48,150 nt of DNA from Acidobacteriota bacterium (GTDB lineage Bacteria > Acidobacteriota > Blastocatellia > HR10). Shown here piece by piece: positions 25,131 to 34,167 of the stretch. The stretch lies in contig JAUQQC010000005.1 in assembly GCA_030550025.1 (NCBI GenBank), positions 202,857-251,006 of the forward strand, written 5' to 3'. Numbering within the stretch: the first letter of the stretch is position 1; each line of letters opens with the position of its first letter. A model generated the notes under the pieces. The model saw nothing but the letters and a program-made list of their open reading frames with translations, made no database searches and was not told the DNA's origin. A program made the translations under genes and the position numbers.

Positions 25131-25152
25131 GCCCTTCCGCCCTCGAGACTGA
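25114..25152 (+). other. 12-codon ORF overlapping the end of the ECF sigma gene
   Basis: ATG placed 17 bases before the sigma stop in another frame, preceded by GAAGGACG, reading [12 protein letters not shown] then stop. The position is where an anti-sigma gene usually begins. It could be a remnant of one or a chance ORF. Confidence 0.2.
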
Positions 25153-25171
25153 GGGGATTTCCACAAGCGAT

Positions 25172-27508
25172 TCAGAAATTGAAGAGGTAGGTGAACTTCA
25201 CCAAAAGGGCGCGATCGAGAAGACGACCCGTACCAGACTCCCGACGTTCGTTGTACACGATGAAGAGATCGCTCAACGGGCGATGGATGATGTTGAAGCG
25301 GATATTGGAGGACCAGCTCCGCGCGACGCTGTTGTACTGGATGAGGGCGTTGAGGAAGATCGAAGTGCTGAACGAATAGGCGGCGCGCAACGTGAGCAGA
25401 TCGGTGTGAAATTGACCGGTCGAGAGGCGAATATTATTGCGCGTATGAGTGAAGCTCATGTTGAACCGATAGCTCGCGCGCACGTTCGCCCCACCCGAAT
25501 AACTCTGGCGATACCCGTCATAAAACGGCCCCGCCCCTAATCGAAGACTCACCGAAATGGGACGGCTGCGATCGCTATTGAAGAGGAAGAAGTGCTCGTT
25601 AAAGCGATAGCGGCCAATGGGGACAACCGTCGTGGGATGGATTTGAAACGGCCGCTCTAACCGTTCATAAGTCGAATTCACCCCCACTTCGAGGAACGCG
25701 CCATTTTGGAAAAAGAGCGGGAGGTGATAATCCACAAGCCGCGTATCCAATCGCCCGGACGGATCCATGATGTAATCGATCTGCCAATGCGGGAAGATCT
25801 CGCGAACGACGCGGCTGATGGCGCGTGGCCTCCAATGCAGGCCGAGAAAATCCGATGCTTTGCGAATACCGAGACGCGGGACGAATCCCAGCTCGTTCTT
25901 GAAATTCTCCCCGATGCTCGTGAAGGAATGGCGCGTATCCCAGAAGTTGTTTCGCCAACTTATGCCGGCGCGCCATGCCGCCGTGCCACGGCGAAGTCCC
26001 GGGGCAGCCACTTTAGCCATGTAGCCGTGCAGATTCAGGTTTTGGAAGAAGCGAAAGTTGGCATCCCCTCCATAAACGCGCTGGGGTGCACGAGCGCGGG
26101 CCATGTTCATGAACATGAAGCCGAGATCGGAATTCGCCAGCACGTTGCGGCGCACGCGCGTGACGAGGAAGTTGGTCGCCGGCGTACGGCCGAGCGCTTC
26201 CTGCTGAATGTTTAAAAACCCCAACTCATATGGCCCCACGCGTCCGGTCAACCGCATTCCGGCGCGCAGCGGGATCGGCTCGCCATTTTCGGAGAGGCCG
26301 ATCCGCCGGCTGAAGAAAAGGATGAGATCGTTGCGCACCGCCCCCAACCGGCCGCCCATCCCTCCACCTCCTGCCCCGCCCATCATCCCGCCACCTTGTT
26401 CCCCAGGACCGAAGCGGAAGATCCCCGAGCCTTCGAGGAAGAAGTCGCGTTTCTCGGGAAAGAAGAGACTGAACCGCGTGAGGTTGATCTGCTGCTCATC
26501 GGCCTCGACCTGCGAGAAATCGGTATTGTAGGTCACATCCAAGGTCAACCCCGAAGTCACCCCCCACTTGGCGTCCACGCCTCCATCGCCCCGAAAGACG
26601 CGATGGGGGGTCGGCCCTCCCGTCGAAAAGTCCGCCAGGCTTCCGATCACATAAGGCTTGATTCGAAGGTTCGTCCCCGGGCGAATGTCCTCAAGCCCCT
26701 CGAGCACCCCAGCGCGAGAGACATAGTGGATGCTGTTGAACATGCGGGGGATGGGCGCCCAATAGCTCTCTTCGTTCTTCCGTCGGATGCGGCGCATGAA
26801 ATTGATGCCCCACACTTGGACATCGCCTTGGCGGAATTTGAGCGTCCGAAAGGGGATCGCCATCTCTACGGTCCATGCCCGCTCGTTGATTTGCGTTCGG
26901 ACGTGCCAGATGCCATCCCAATCCGAATTCACCTCACGCCCTTCATTGGTCATTTGTGCATCCCATTTCGCCCCCCCCGGGTTCGTCGCGAATTCGTATC
27001 CGTTCCGCCGATCGAAGAAGGTATCGAGGACGACCTGGACGACGTCGCCGTTGGAGAGGTTGAAATCCTTGCGCAACTCGTTAATGATGAGGCGATGAGG
27101 TTCGCTGTCGTAAGCGATGATGCCGATGTAGAGCGTCTCGTGGTCGTAAACGACGCGCGCTTCGGTCGGCTCGGTCGCCGGCTCTCCTTCGCGCGGCTCG
27201 GTTTGAATGAAGTTATCGGCGACATCGGCTTGCTGCCAGACGGGCTCGTTCAAAAAGCCATCGAGGAGGATCTTCTCGCTCTCCGGGAGGCGAGTCGCCC
27301 GAAGGCGATATGCCCTTGCTCCTCGGCGAAACTCAGCCTCCCGCCCTCCTTCCGATCCCCCCGTCTTCTGCTCCTGAGCCCCCGACTTCGCCTCTCCCTG
27401 CGGCGTCCCGAGCGCGAACAGCGCGCCGCTGTGGAGCATACTGAGGAACAGGAGCCCTATTCCCACAACTCGGGCATGGCAGCGCTCCCACATCCGCTTC
27501 ACCCGCAT
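25172..27508 (-). CDS. Outer-membrane beta-barrel protein with CBM9-like domain (DUF5916 family)
   Basis: A 778-residue exported protein. A signal peptide (about 5-33) and a charged linker are followed by a CBM9-like sandwich (about 75-240: LDGFLNEPVWQQADVADNFI, ARVVYDHETLYIGIIAYD, FATNPGGAKWDAQ, WTVEMAIPFRTLKF). The DUF5916 barrel then runs from about 250 to the end, with FFPEKRDFFLEGSGIFRFG and many alternating strands, ending in the aromatic C-terminal strand FTYLFNF. Around residue 380-400 a Gly/Met-only loop (GGGMMGGAGGGGMGG) interrupts the barrel. The family is common in Acidobacteriota, Bacteroidota and Gemmatimonadota; its function is not established. The promoter is TTGACA/CACCAT. 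It is convergent with the sigma gene. Confidence 0.88.
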   Translation of the reverse strand: MRVKRMWERCHARVVGIGLLFLSMLHSGALFALGTPQGEAKSGAQEQKTGGSEGGREAEFRRGARAYRLRATRLPESEKILLDGFLNEPVWQQADVADNFIQTEPREGEPATEPTEARVVYDHETLYIGIIAYDSEPHRLIINELRKDFNLSNGDVVQVVLDTFFDRRNGYEFATNPGGAKWDAQMTNEGREVNSDWDGIWHVRTQINERAWTVEMAIPFRTLKFRQGDVQVWGINFMRRIRRKNEESYWAPIPRMFNSIHYVSRAGVLEGLEDIRPGTNLRIKPYVIGSLADFSTGGPTPHRVFRGDGGVDAKWGVTSGLTLDVTYNTDFSQVEADEQQINLTRFSLFFPEKRDFFLEGSGIFRFGPGEQGGGMMGGAGGGGMGGRLGAVRNDLILFFSRRIGLSENGEPIPLRAGMRLTGRVGPYELGFLNIQQEALGRTPATNFLVTRVRRNVLANSDLGFMFMNMARARAPQRVYGGDANFRFFQNLNLHGYMAKVAAPGLRRGTAAWRAGISWRNNFWDTRHSFTSIGENFKNELGFVPRLGIRKASDFLGLHWRPRAISRVVREIFPHWQIDYIMDPSGRLDTRLVDYHLPLFFQNGAFLEVGVNSTYERLERPFQIHPTTVVPIGRYRFNEHFFLFNSDRSRPISVSLRLGAGPFYDGYRQSYSGGANVRASYRFNMSFTHTRNNIRLSTGQFHTDLLTLRAAYSFSTSIFLNALIQYNSVARSWSSNIRFNIIHRPLSDLFIVYNERRESGTGRLLDRALLVKFTYLFNF

Positions 27509-27543
27509 CTCTCCCGCGAACCTCCTCAGTCGAAACAACACAA

Positions 27544-27572
27544 ATGGTGGCAAATCGATCGCCGGATGTCAA
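27544..27572 (-). promoter_or_regulatory. Predicted promoter of the DUF5916 gene
   Basis: On the minus strand, a perfect TTGACA, a 17-base spacer and a weak CACCAT. GAGGAGG (27521-27527) follows as a ribosome site 12 bases before the ATG. Confidence 0.4.
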
Positions 27573-27598
27573 CGTCGCGCTTTTTTGGTGCTCTGTCC

Positions 27599-27627
27599 TT
27601 GCGTTCGGCGAAGCCGAGGGTTACGCT
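27599..27627 (+). promoter_or_regulatory. Predicted promoter of rsgA
   Basis: TTGCGT, 17 bases and TACGCT, ending 18 bases before the rsgA ATG. The spacer contains a small inverted repeat, TCGGC-GAA-GCCGA (27605-27617). No Shine-Dalgarno is seen. Confidence 0.35.
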
Positions 27628-27645
27628 TGAAAATCCGGATTCGGT

Positions 27646-28575
27646 ATGAATGGGGGCATTCGCCACGGGAAGGTCCTGAAGGCAATCCGAGGCCATTATT
27701 GGGTGGAGACGCTCGAAGGGCTTTATCATTGCTACGCCCGCGAGAGCGTGGTGAAGAAGGCGAAAGGGACCAACCCGATCGTCGTCGGCGATGAGGTCAC
27801 CCTTGAGGTCGCTGATGAGGCAAAGAAAGAGGGAGTGATCGTCGAGCTACATCCGCGTCGCACGAAGCTCTCGCGACGCGTCTCCACGGGGACGAAAGAG
27901 CTGGAGCAGGTTGTCGCCGCCAACGTGGATAATCTCGTCATCGTCTCCTCGGTCGCTGATCCGCCGTTTCGTCCCGGGCTCATTGATCGTTACCTGGTGG
28001 CTGCTGCCAAAGGGGCGTTGCAACCGATCATCTGCGTGAACAAGGTGGACCTGGAAGGCATCGAGGACCTCCGCGACATTCTCAATATGTACCGCGATCT
28101 CGGCTATCCCGTCGTCCTGACGAGCGCCAAGACGGGGCATGGCATTGAAGAGTTGCGCGAGCAGTTGCGCGATAAGACTTCGGTTTTCGCCGGACATTCC
28201 GGCGTCGGCAAATCGTCACTGTTGCGCGTCCTGGTACCCGGCATTCACGTGAAGGTGGGCGAAGTGAATCCCCGCACGGGGCGCGGTCGGCACACGACGA
28301 CGGCAGCGGAGCTGGTGCGTCTTCCCGACGGCGGTTACGTCATCGACACCCCCGGCATCCGACAATTCAGCCTGTGGGACCTGACTGAGGAGGACGTCCG
28401 AAGGTTCTTCGTCGAGATCGCGCGCTATGGTGCCGGATGCCGATTCGCCGATTGTTCGCACACGGTCGAGCCTGAGTGCGCCGTGCGCGCCGCTATGGAG
28501 GACGGGCGTATTCACCCGCGTCGGTATGAGAGTTTCTTGCGGCTTCTCGAAGAGGCGCGCGGTGAGATCGAGTAG
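27646..28575 (+). CDS. rsgA: Ribosome small-subunit-dependent GTPase RsgA
   Basis: A 309-residue late 30S assembly factor. The N-terminal OB-fold (GKVLKAIRGHYWVETLEGLY, GDEVTLEV) is followed by a circularly permuted GTPase domain: G4 VNKVD precedes G5 TSAKTGHG, G1 GHSGVGKSSLL and G3 DTPGIRQF. The C-terminal zinc finger is CRFADCSHTVEPEC. The length fits the family. It is divergent from the DUF5916 gene and convergent with tenA, six bases apart. Confidence 0.96.
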   Translation: MNGGIRHGKVLKAIRGHYWVETLEGLYHCYARESVVKKAKGTNPIVVGDEVTLEVADEAKKEGVIVELHPRRTKLSRRVSTGTKELEQVVAANVDNLVIVSSVADPPFRPGLIDRYLVAAAKGALQPIICVNKVDLEGIEDLRDILNMYRDLGYPVVLTSAKTGHGIEELREQLRDKTSVFAGHSGVGKSSLLRVLVPGIHVKVGEVNPRTGRGRHTTTAAELVRLPDGGYVIDTPGIRQFSLWDLTEEDVRRFFVEIARYGAGCRFADCSHTVEPECAVRAAMEDGRIHPRRYESFLRLLEEARGEIE

Positions 28576-28581
28576 CCGCGC

Positions 28582-29241
28582 TCACGGGAGCGCCACCGGC
28601 CACCGTTCCCCTTCCCACGCCATGTCCCAAAAGCGCACCTCATATTGAGCCGTGAGGAGGAAGAGTTCGCGCATCGCCACGCGCGTCGCCTCCGAGGCCC
28701 CCTCGGCCAGAGCATCGAGCGTCTGACCGAGCCAGTGGACGTACTCGCGAAAGGCTGGGTTCGTCCACTGCTCGATGAAGGCTTGCCAGGGACTCGTCGC
28801 CTGCTGCTTCTCCTTCACCCAAGTCCACGCATCCAGATAGGCTTTCTCAGCAGCATAAAGGACGGTGAAAGCCTCGGGGAACGAGCGCCCGTAGGCGGTG
28901 GCCAGCAGAAACTGCACATAGGCATGACATGTCGGGAGCATGCTGACTCCCTCGAGCGCGACCTGATGCTCGCGCGCCAATCGCTCGAAGAGCTCCAGTT
29001 CGCGAGAGAGCGCCGCGAGGGCTTCTCCCAGAGGACGACGCAACGCCGCCGGCGCTCTCGCTAGCAGAACGGCCAAAAACGGGATAGCTTCCCGAACGAA
29101 GAGATAGTCCTGCTGCATCCATCGCACGAAGATCTCGCGCGGGATCGTCCCAGCGGCCGTCTCCGCGAGGAACTGATGTTCCCGTACGACCTTCCACACG
29201 GGCTCAGCGTGGCGAAGCAATTCTTCGTGAAAGGTGGACAT
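28582..29241 (-). CDS. tenA: TenA family protein (aminopyrimidine aminohydrolase / thiaminase II)
   Basis: A 219-residue all-helical protein of the TenA/heme-oxygenase-like fold. Family features are the N-terminal FVRWMQQDYLFVREA with Asp45, the catalytic Cys105 in LPTCHAYVQFLL, and AEKAYLDAWTWV with YVHWLGQ further on. TenA hydrolyses the amino group of degraded thiamin pyrimidine and so salvages HMP. No other thiamin gene is close. GGGAGGAGAG precedes the start. It appears to be the last gene of the long minus-strand series beginning at tuf, preceded by a small unknown gene. Confidence 0.87.
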   Translation of the reverse strand: MSTFHEELLRHAEPVWKVVREHQFLAETAAGTIPREIFVRWMQQDYLFVREAIPFLAVLLARAPAALRRPLGEALAALSRELELFERLAREHQVALEGVSMLPTCHAYVQFLLATAYGRSFPEAFTVLYAAEKAYLDAWTWVKEKQQATSPWQAFIEQWTNPAFREYVHWLGQTLDALAEGASEATRVAMRELFLLTAQYEVRFWDMAWEGERWPVALP

Positions 29242-29298
29242 AGCATCTCTCCTCCCAGAGCCTCGCGCACGATCGCGAGGCGGTACTTCCACACGCGG

Positions 29299-29616
29299 TC
29301 ATGTCTCCGAGCGGCAATACTCCTCGTAGGCGCGGCGACATCGAGCGAGCACTTCATCCGGGAAGGTCACGCGATAGTGGTACTTGGCGACGAAACTCGG
29401 GACCTCGGTGACGCGCGCGCCTACAAGGTGCAATGCCCGGGGCGCTTCTTCCGCGGCGATTCCGAATCGGTGGAGCGCCTTGAGCAATCGCGCCAAGGGC
29501 ATCTCGCGATAGACCTTTCGTCCCCGCGCCACGTACTCGCCGATGGCCAATTCGGCCTGTCGCCGTAACCGAAGCGCCTCCTCGGAAGAGAGGAGAAGAG
29601 GCTCGAAAGCGTCCAT
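29299..29616 (-). CDS. Small protein of unknown function between accC and tenA
   Basis: A 105-residue protein, not recognised, beginning MDAFEPLLLSSEEALRLRRQ and ending RAYEEYCRSET. It looks cytoplasmic: there is no signal peptide or membrane segment, and it is rich in Arg, Ala and Glu, with predicted helices in the first half and a short strand region (VPSFVAKYHYRVTFP) in the second. GGGGGGGACGAG precedes the ATG. It has the same strand and close spacing (47 bases after accC, 57 before tenA) as its neighbours, so co-transcription with them is likely. Confidence 0.65.
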   Translation of the reverse strand: MDAFEPLLLSSEEALRLRRQAELAIGEYVARGRKVYREMPLARLLKALHRFGIAAEEAPRALHLVGARVTEVPSFVAKYHYRVTFPDEVLARCRRAYEEYCRSET

Positions 29617-29663
29617 CGCTCGTCCCCCCCTTGATCGCCACGTGGGAGAGGCCGGCCAATGGC

Positions 29664-31037
29664 TCACCCGAGTCCGATCGGTTCCTCCTCCAGAGCCCTC
29701 ACCCGGCGCATCCATTCCTCCATGAAATGCGTCGAGAGGCGACCGGCGATGAATTCCGGGTCCTGGAAGATCTTCTGATGCATGGGGATGTTGGTCTTGA
29801 TCCCCTCGATGAGGAAGCCTTCGAGCGCCCGTCGCATCTTGGCCAGAGCTCGCTCGCGATTGCGATCTCGGACAATGAGCTTGGCGATGAGCGAATCGTA
29901 ATACGGCGGAACGGTATAGCCGGGATAGATGGCTGTATCCACGCGCACGCCCGGTCCACCGGGAACCGTGATCGCCGTGATGGTGCCGGGAGAGGGGATA
30001 AAGGTCTCCGGGTCCTCGGCGTTCACCCGGCACTCGATGGCGTGTCCGGAGAAGATGATCTCTTCCTGGCGGAAGCTGAGCGGCTCGCCCGCAGCGATTA
30101 GGATCTGCTCGCGCACCAGGTCCACGTTGGTGATCATCTCGGTGACGGGATGCTCCACCTGAATGCGCGTGTTCATCTCCATGAAGTAATACTGCTCGCC
30201 GTCGAAGAGGAACTCCATCGTCCCAGCGCTCGTGTACCCGATCTCGCGCGCTGCGCGAGCGGCCACGGCCCCCATCTCCGCACGCAATTCTGGGGTGAGC
30301 GCGACCGAGGGTGCTTCCTCGATCAACTTCTGATAGCGCCGCTGGATCGAGCACTCGCGCTCGCCCAGATGCACGACCTGGCCATGCTCATCGGCCAAGA
30401 CCTGGATCTCGATATGGCGTGGGCGTTCGAGATATCGCTCGATATAGAGGTCACCGTTTTTGAAGGCCGCTTCGGCTTCGCTCTGCGCCGTTTGGAAAGC
30501 CGTCGGCAACTCCTCGCGCGAGCGCACGATGCGCATCCCGCGGCCGCCTCCTCCGGCTGCCGCCTTGAGGATCACCGGAAGCCCGATCCGCTCGATGACG
30601 GCCAGCGCTTCCTCCACCGTTCGGACGACGCCATCACTTCCGGGAAGCACGGGCACGCCCAACGCCTTCATCGTCTCGCGCGCTCGCACTTTGTCCCCCA
30701 TCAACCGAATGACCGAGGACGGAGGCCCGATGAACTTGATCTGACAGGCTTCGCAGACCTCGGCGAAATAAGCGTTCTCGGAGAGGAACCCATAGCCCGG
30801 ATGGATAGCGTCAGCATCTGTGATCTCCGCCGCGCTGATGATCGCCGGGATGTTGAGGTAACTCTTGCTCGAGGGCGCGGGCCCGATGCAAACGGCTTGA
30901 TCGGCCAACTGCACGTGCAGGGCTTCACGATCGGCCTCGGAGAAGACGGCGACCGTTTTGATCCCCAACTCCTGGCACGCCCAGATGACCCGGCAGGCAA
31001 TCTCGCCGCGATTCGCGATGAGGACCTTGCGGAACAT
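29664..31037 (-). CDS. accC: Acetyl-CoA carboxylase, biotin carboxylase subunit
   Basis: A 457-residue ATP-grasp enzyme that carboxylates biotin on AccB with bicarbonate and ATP, the first half of malonyl-CoA formation. Motifs are [17 protein letters not shown] at the start, [17 protein letters not shown], the Gly-rich [34 protein letters not shown], and the catalytic [14 protein letters not shown]. The C-terminal domain follows ([16 protein letters not shown]). It lies 19 bases after accB. No accA or accD is in the window. Confidence 0.97.
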   Translation of the reverse strand: MFRKVLIANRGEIACRVIWACQELGIKTVAVFSEADREALHVQLADQAVCIGPAPSSKSYLNIPAIISAAEITDADAIHPGYGFLSENAYFAEVCEACQIKFIGPPSSVIRLMGDKVRARETMKALGVPVLPGSDGVVRTVEEALAVIERIGLPVILKAAAGGGGRGMRIVRSREELPTAFQTAQSEAEAAFKNGDLYIERYLERPRHIEIQVLADEHGQVVHLGERECSIQRRYQKLIEEAPSVALTPELRAEMGAVAARAAREIGYTSAGTMEFLFDGEQYYFMEMNTRIQVEHPVTEMITNVDLVREQILIAAGEPLSFRQEEIIFSGHAIECRVNAEDPETFIPSPGTITAITVPGGPGVRVDTAIYPGYTVPPYYDSLIAKLIVRDRNRERALAKMRRALEGFLIEGIKTNIPMHQKIFQDPEFIAGRLSTHFMEEWMRRVRALEEEPIGLG

Positions 31038-31056
31038 ACGCTCGGCTGCGGAACGC

Positions 31057-31551
31057 TCAGGCTCGCGTATTCGGTTTGATGGCGAACAGCGGTTGCCCGT
31101 ACTCGACCGGCTGTCCATTCTCCACGTAGATCTTGACCACCTCTCCGGCGATATCGGATGTAATCTCGTTCATCAGCTTCATGGCCTCGATGATGCACAA
31201 GACCGTCCCCGGCTCCACGTGATCCCCGACCTCGACAAACGGGCCCGCTGTCGGATTCGGAGCGCGATAGAACGTGCCCACAATGGGCGATCGAATGATG
31301 TGATATACCTTCTCGTCCTCGAGCGGAGGGGGCGTCTCGACGACCGGGGCAGCGGGCGCTGAGGGAGCCGGCATCGGCTCAGCGACCGGAGAAGAGGAAA
31401 CGGCGCGCGCCGCTGAAGATTCGACCGCATGAAGGCTCGGCGGCGCATTGCGCCGAATCCGCAGCTTGAAATCCGGTTGCTCGAGCTCGAACTCGGCGAA
31501 CTCCTTCTCGGCGACCAGTCGAATGATCTCTTTCAGCTCTTTGATGTTCAT
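31057..31551 (-). CDS. accB: Biotin carboxyl carrier protein of acetyl-CoA carboxylase
   Basis: A 164-residue carrier. The N-terminal helical domain ([20 protein letters not shown]) is followed by a Pro/Ala-rich linker (about 45-85) and a biotinyl domain (about 88-164) with the target Lys in [11 protein letters not shown]. The thumb typical of AccB is [17 protein letters not shown] two codons upstream (31557) would overlap the peptidase stop as GTGA; either start gives coupled translation. It precedes accC. Confidence 0.95.
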   Translation of the reverse strand: MNIKELKEIIRLVAEKEFAEFELEQPDFKLRIRRNAPPSLHAVESSAARAVSSSPVAEPMPAPSAPAAPVVETPPPLEDEKVYHIIRSPIVGTFYRAPNPTAGPFVEVGDHVEPGTVLCIIEAMKLMNEITSDIAGEVVKIYVENGQPVEYGQPLFAIKPNTRA

Positions 31552-31553
31552 CG

Positions 31554-32627
31554 TCACACGACGAGCAAATCCTTCGGCGTTGGCGTCAGGACCTCACTCC
31601 CGCGCTCATTCACGATGACGACGTCCTCGATGCGCACGCCGCCCCATTCCGGGAGATAAATGCCGGGCTCCACCGTGACGACGGCTCCGGCGGGCACCCG
31701 ATCCTCGTTGTGCCGCGAGAGGCGCGGGGCTTCATGGACCTCAAGCCCAATGCCGTGACCGGTCGCGTGGCCGTAGAACGCCCCATAGCCGCGCGCAGTG
31801 ATCAGATCGCGCGTGAGGGCGTCAATATCGCACGCGCGCATGCCCGCGCGCATCTCCCTCTCACAGCGAAGTTGCGCTTCCAGGACGGCGGCGTAGACTT
31901 GGCGCGCCCGCGCATCCGGCGTGCCCACGTAGATCGTGCGCGTCATATCGCTGCAATATCCCCCCACGACCACGCCGAAGTCAATCACGACGAACTCATT
32001 ATATCCGATTCGCTTCTCCGAAGCGACACCATGCGGCAAGGCCGAACGCTCCCCGGAGGCTACGATCGTCTCGAAGGCGATGCGCTCAGCTCCGGCGCGC
32101 CGCAGCCGATATTCCAATTCGGCCGCCAGATCCCGCTCTCGCACGCCGGGCCGAATCTCCTCGACGAATTCGGCGAAGACCTGGGCCGCCAACTCGACGG
32201 CGCGACGAATGGCCTGCTGCTCCTCGGCCTCTTTCACCATGCGCACGTCCTCGATTATCCCTCGCGTCGAGACCCATTCAACCCCATCTCCGAGCTCGCG
32301 GGTGAGAAATTCATATCGGGCGAGGCTCAACCGTTCCGCCTCAATACCGACTCGCCGCGGTCGCTCCCGCTTCAGGAGATCAGTGAGCGCCCGCTCGTAG
32401 GAGTCCTCCACCGGGAAGAGACGAGCAGCTACCTCCGTCTGGGCATGCAACATATATCGGGAGTCGGTGATGAAGTGCGTCGCCTCCAGCGTCACGATGG
32501 CAATCCCCGCACTTCCGGTGAATCCCGTGAGGTATCGGATGTTCGGCAGGTGCGTGACGATCAGCGCGTCAAGCTGCTGCTCGACAAGCGCGCGCCGGAC
32601 TCGCCCTTGTCGCGCGAGGAAATCCAT
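31554..32627 (-). CDS. Xaa-Pro aminopeptidase/dipeptidase (M24B)
   Basis: A 357-residue pita-bread metallopeptidase. The creatinase-like N-terminal domain (LDALIVTHLPNIRYLTGFTG) is followed by the catalytic domain with the two-metal ligands in order: VVIDFGVVVGGYCSDMTRTI (two Asp), GHGIGLEVHE (His), VEPGIYLP (Glu) and GGVRIEDV (Glu). It removes or splits N-terminal residues next to Pro. GAGGAGATC precedes the ATG. In many bacteria this gene is followed by efp, accB and accC; here efp is missing and accB starts directly at the stop codon. Confidence 0.9.
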   Translation of the reverse strand: MDFLARQGRVRRALVEQQLDALIVTHLPNIRYLTGFTGSAGIAIVTLEATHFITDSRYMLHAQTEVAARLFPVEDSYERALTDLLKRERPRRVGIEAERLSLARYEFLTRELGDGVEWVSTRGIIEDVRMVKEAEEQQAIRRAVELAAQVFAEFVEEIRPGVRERDLAAELEYRLRRAGAERIAFETIVASGERSALPHGVASEKRIGYNEFVVIDFGVVVGGYCSDMTRTIYVGTPDARARQVYAAVLEAQLRCEREMRAGMRACDIDALTRDLITARGYGAFYGHATGHGIGLEVHEAPRLSRHNEDRVPAGAVVTVEPGIYLPEWGGVRIEDVVIVNERGSEVLTPTPKDLLVV

Positions 32628-32683
32628 GATCTCCTCTACGAACGAGGCTTTCGATAGCCCGAACCAGCGACCACCACGTTCGA

Positions 32684-33148
32684 TTAGGAGGCTTTCTTCC
32701 CTTCCTTGACCAACTCGATCACCGCGAGCTGCGCCCCATCCCCCTTTCGCAGCCCGAGCTTCAAGATGCGCGTGTATCCCCCCGGACGATCGCTGTAGCG
32801 TGGACCGATCTCGTCAAAGAGTTTCTTGAGGGCTTTCACGCCCGCCGTCCGCTCGATCGTGCGAACGGGCTCCTTCTTATGTTCCCGAAATCGCACCTGG
32901 GCATGCCCGCCGATGAAATACCGTGCGGCGAGACGACGGTAATGCAGCGCCTGCGCCGGCGTCTCCGCCCGCAGGCTGCGCCGGGCCAGCGTGATCGCGC
33001 GCTCGGCGAAGCGACGCAACTCCTTCGCCTTGGCCAGCGTCGTCACCACCCGTTCCTCGAGGATGAACGACGTGCAGAGATTGCGCAGCATCGCCAGACG
33101 ATGCTCCGTCGGGCGCCGCAACTTCCGATGGTCCACGCGATGGCGCAT
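32684..33148 (-). CDS. rplQ: Ribosomal protein L17
   Basis: 154 residues. The start MRHRVDHRKLRRPTEHRLAM is the family hallmark, followed by LRNLCTSFILEERVVTTLAKAKELR. It carries a C-terminal extension after the core, ending in Lys-rich EGKKAS. It follows rpoA by 11 bases, as in the alpha operon. Confidence 0.96.
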   Translation of the reverse strand: MRHRVDHRKLRRPTEHRLAMLRNLCTSFILEERVVTTLAKAKELRRFAERAITLARRSLRAETPAQALHYRRLAARYFIGGHAQVRFREHKKEPVRTIERTAGVKALKKLFDEIGPRYSDRPGGYTRILKLGLRKGDGAQLAVIELVKEGKKAS

Positions 33149-33159
33149 ACGCCTCCTCC

Positions 33160-34155
33160 CTAGGGCAGCACCTGTCCCTTCTCATCAACCTTCATCCCCA
33201 GCGAGAGATTGAGGCTCGCCAGGACGTTCTTCACCTCGTTGAGCGACTTCCGGCCGAAATTCTTCACCTGCATGATCTCCGATTCCGTGCGCTGGATGAG
33301 GTCGCGGACGGTGTGTACCCCTGCATTCTTCAGGCAATTGAACGCGCGTACCGACAGCTCCAACTCCTCAATCGGCCGATTCAGCACCTCTTCAGGGATG
33401 ATGCGCGGGGGTTCGACAACTGTCGAGATGACCTCCCCGACGGTCTCCTCCTCTTCCTCCTCGAAGTTGATGAAGATCGAGAGGTGGTCCTTGATCAGCT
33501 TGGCCGCCATCCCCAAAGCGTCCGCCGGCTTGATCGCTCCATTGGTCCAAATCTCCAGAATGAGCTTATCGTACTCGGTCACCTGCCCGATGCGCGCCGG
33601 TTCCACCGCCATGTTCACCTTTCGGATGGGCGAATGGACCGAGTCCACGGGAATGTAGCCGGCCGGTAGATCATCATCGAAGTTCCGCTCGGCGGGCACA
33701 TAGCCGCGCCCCCACTTGACGCGCATCTCGACGTTGAGCGAGCCGCCCTCGGCAATAGTGGCAATATAAACGTCGGGATCCAGAACCTCGGCCTCGCTCG
33801 GCGTCTCGATGTCGCGAGAGTAGACCTCGCCCGGAGCATCCTTCTGGAGCCGCACCGTCACTGGGCCCGCCGTATGGAGGCGGAAAGGGACGCGCTTGAG
33901 ATTCAAGATGACGTCCGTCGCGTCTTCGACGACCCCAGGAATCGGGGAGAACTCATGCAACACGCCCTCGATCCGCACGGCCGTCACGGCCGCTCCCTCG
34001 ATGCCGGCCAAGAGCGCTCGCCGCAGGCTGTTGCCGATCGTCGTCCCAAACCCACGTTCGAAGGGCTGCGCCGTGAACCGCCCGTAGCGATCCGTGAGCG
34101 TCTCCAGATCGCAGACCACGCGTCTCGGTCTTTGGAAACCCGTCCAGTATGGCAT
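33160..34155 (-). CDS. rpoA: RNA polymerase alpha subunit
   Basis: 331 residues. The N-terminal assembly domain has [20 protein letters not shown] and [13 protein letters not shown]. An acidic linker ([12 protein letters not shown], near 230) leads to the C-terminal domain with two helix-hairpin-helix parts ([40 protein letters not shown]) that contact UP elements and activators. It lies 12 bases after rpsD. Confidence 0.97.
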   Translation of the reverse strand: MPYWTGFQRPRRVVCDLETLTDRYGRFTAQPFERGFGTTIGNSLRRALLAGIEGAAVTAVRIEGVLHEFSPIPGVVEDATDVILNLKRVPFRLHTAGPVTVRLQKDAPGEVYSRDIETPSEAEVLDPDVYIATIAEGGSLNVEMRVKWGRGYVPAERNFDDDLPAGYIPVDSVHSPIRKVNMAVEPARIGQVTEYDKLILEIWTNGAIKPADALGMAAKLIKDHLSIFINFEEEEEETVGEVISTVVEPPRIIPEEVLNRPIEELELSVRAFNCLKNAGVHTVRDLIQRTESEIMQVKNFGRKSLNEVKNVLASLNLSLGMKVDEKGQVLP

Positions 34156-34167
34156 GCTCGTTGCTCC

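Noticed and set aside
29617-30354. Upstream extension of the small gene between accC and tenA into a 351-codon frame
   Set aside because: The upstream part is an out-of-frame shadow of accC; the ATG at 29616 has its own strong ribosome site.
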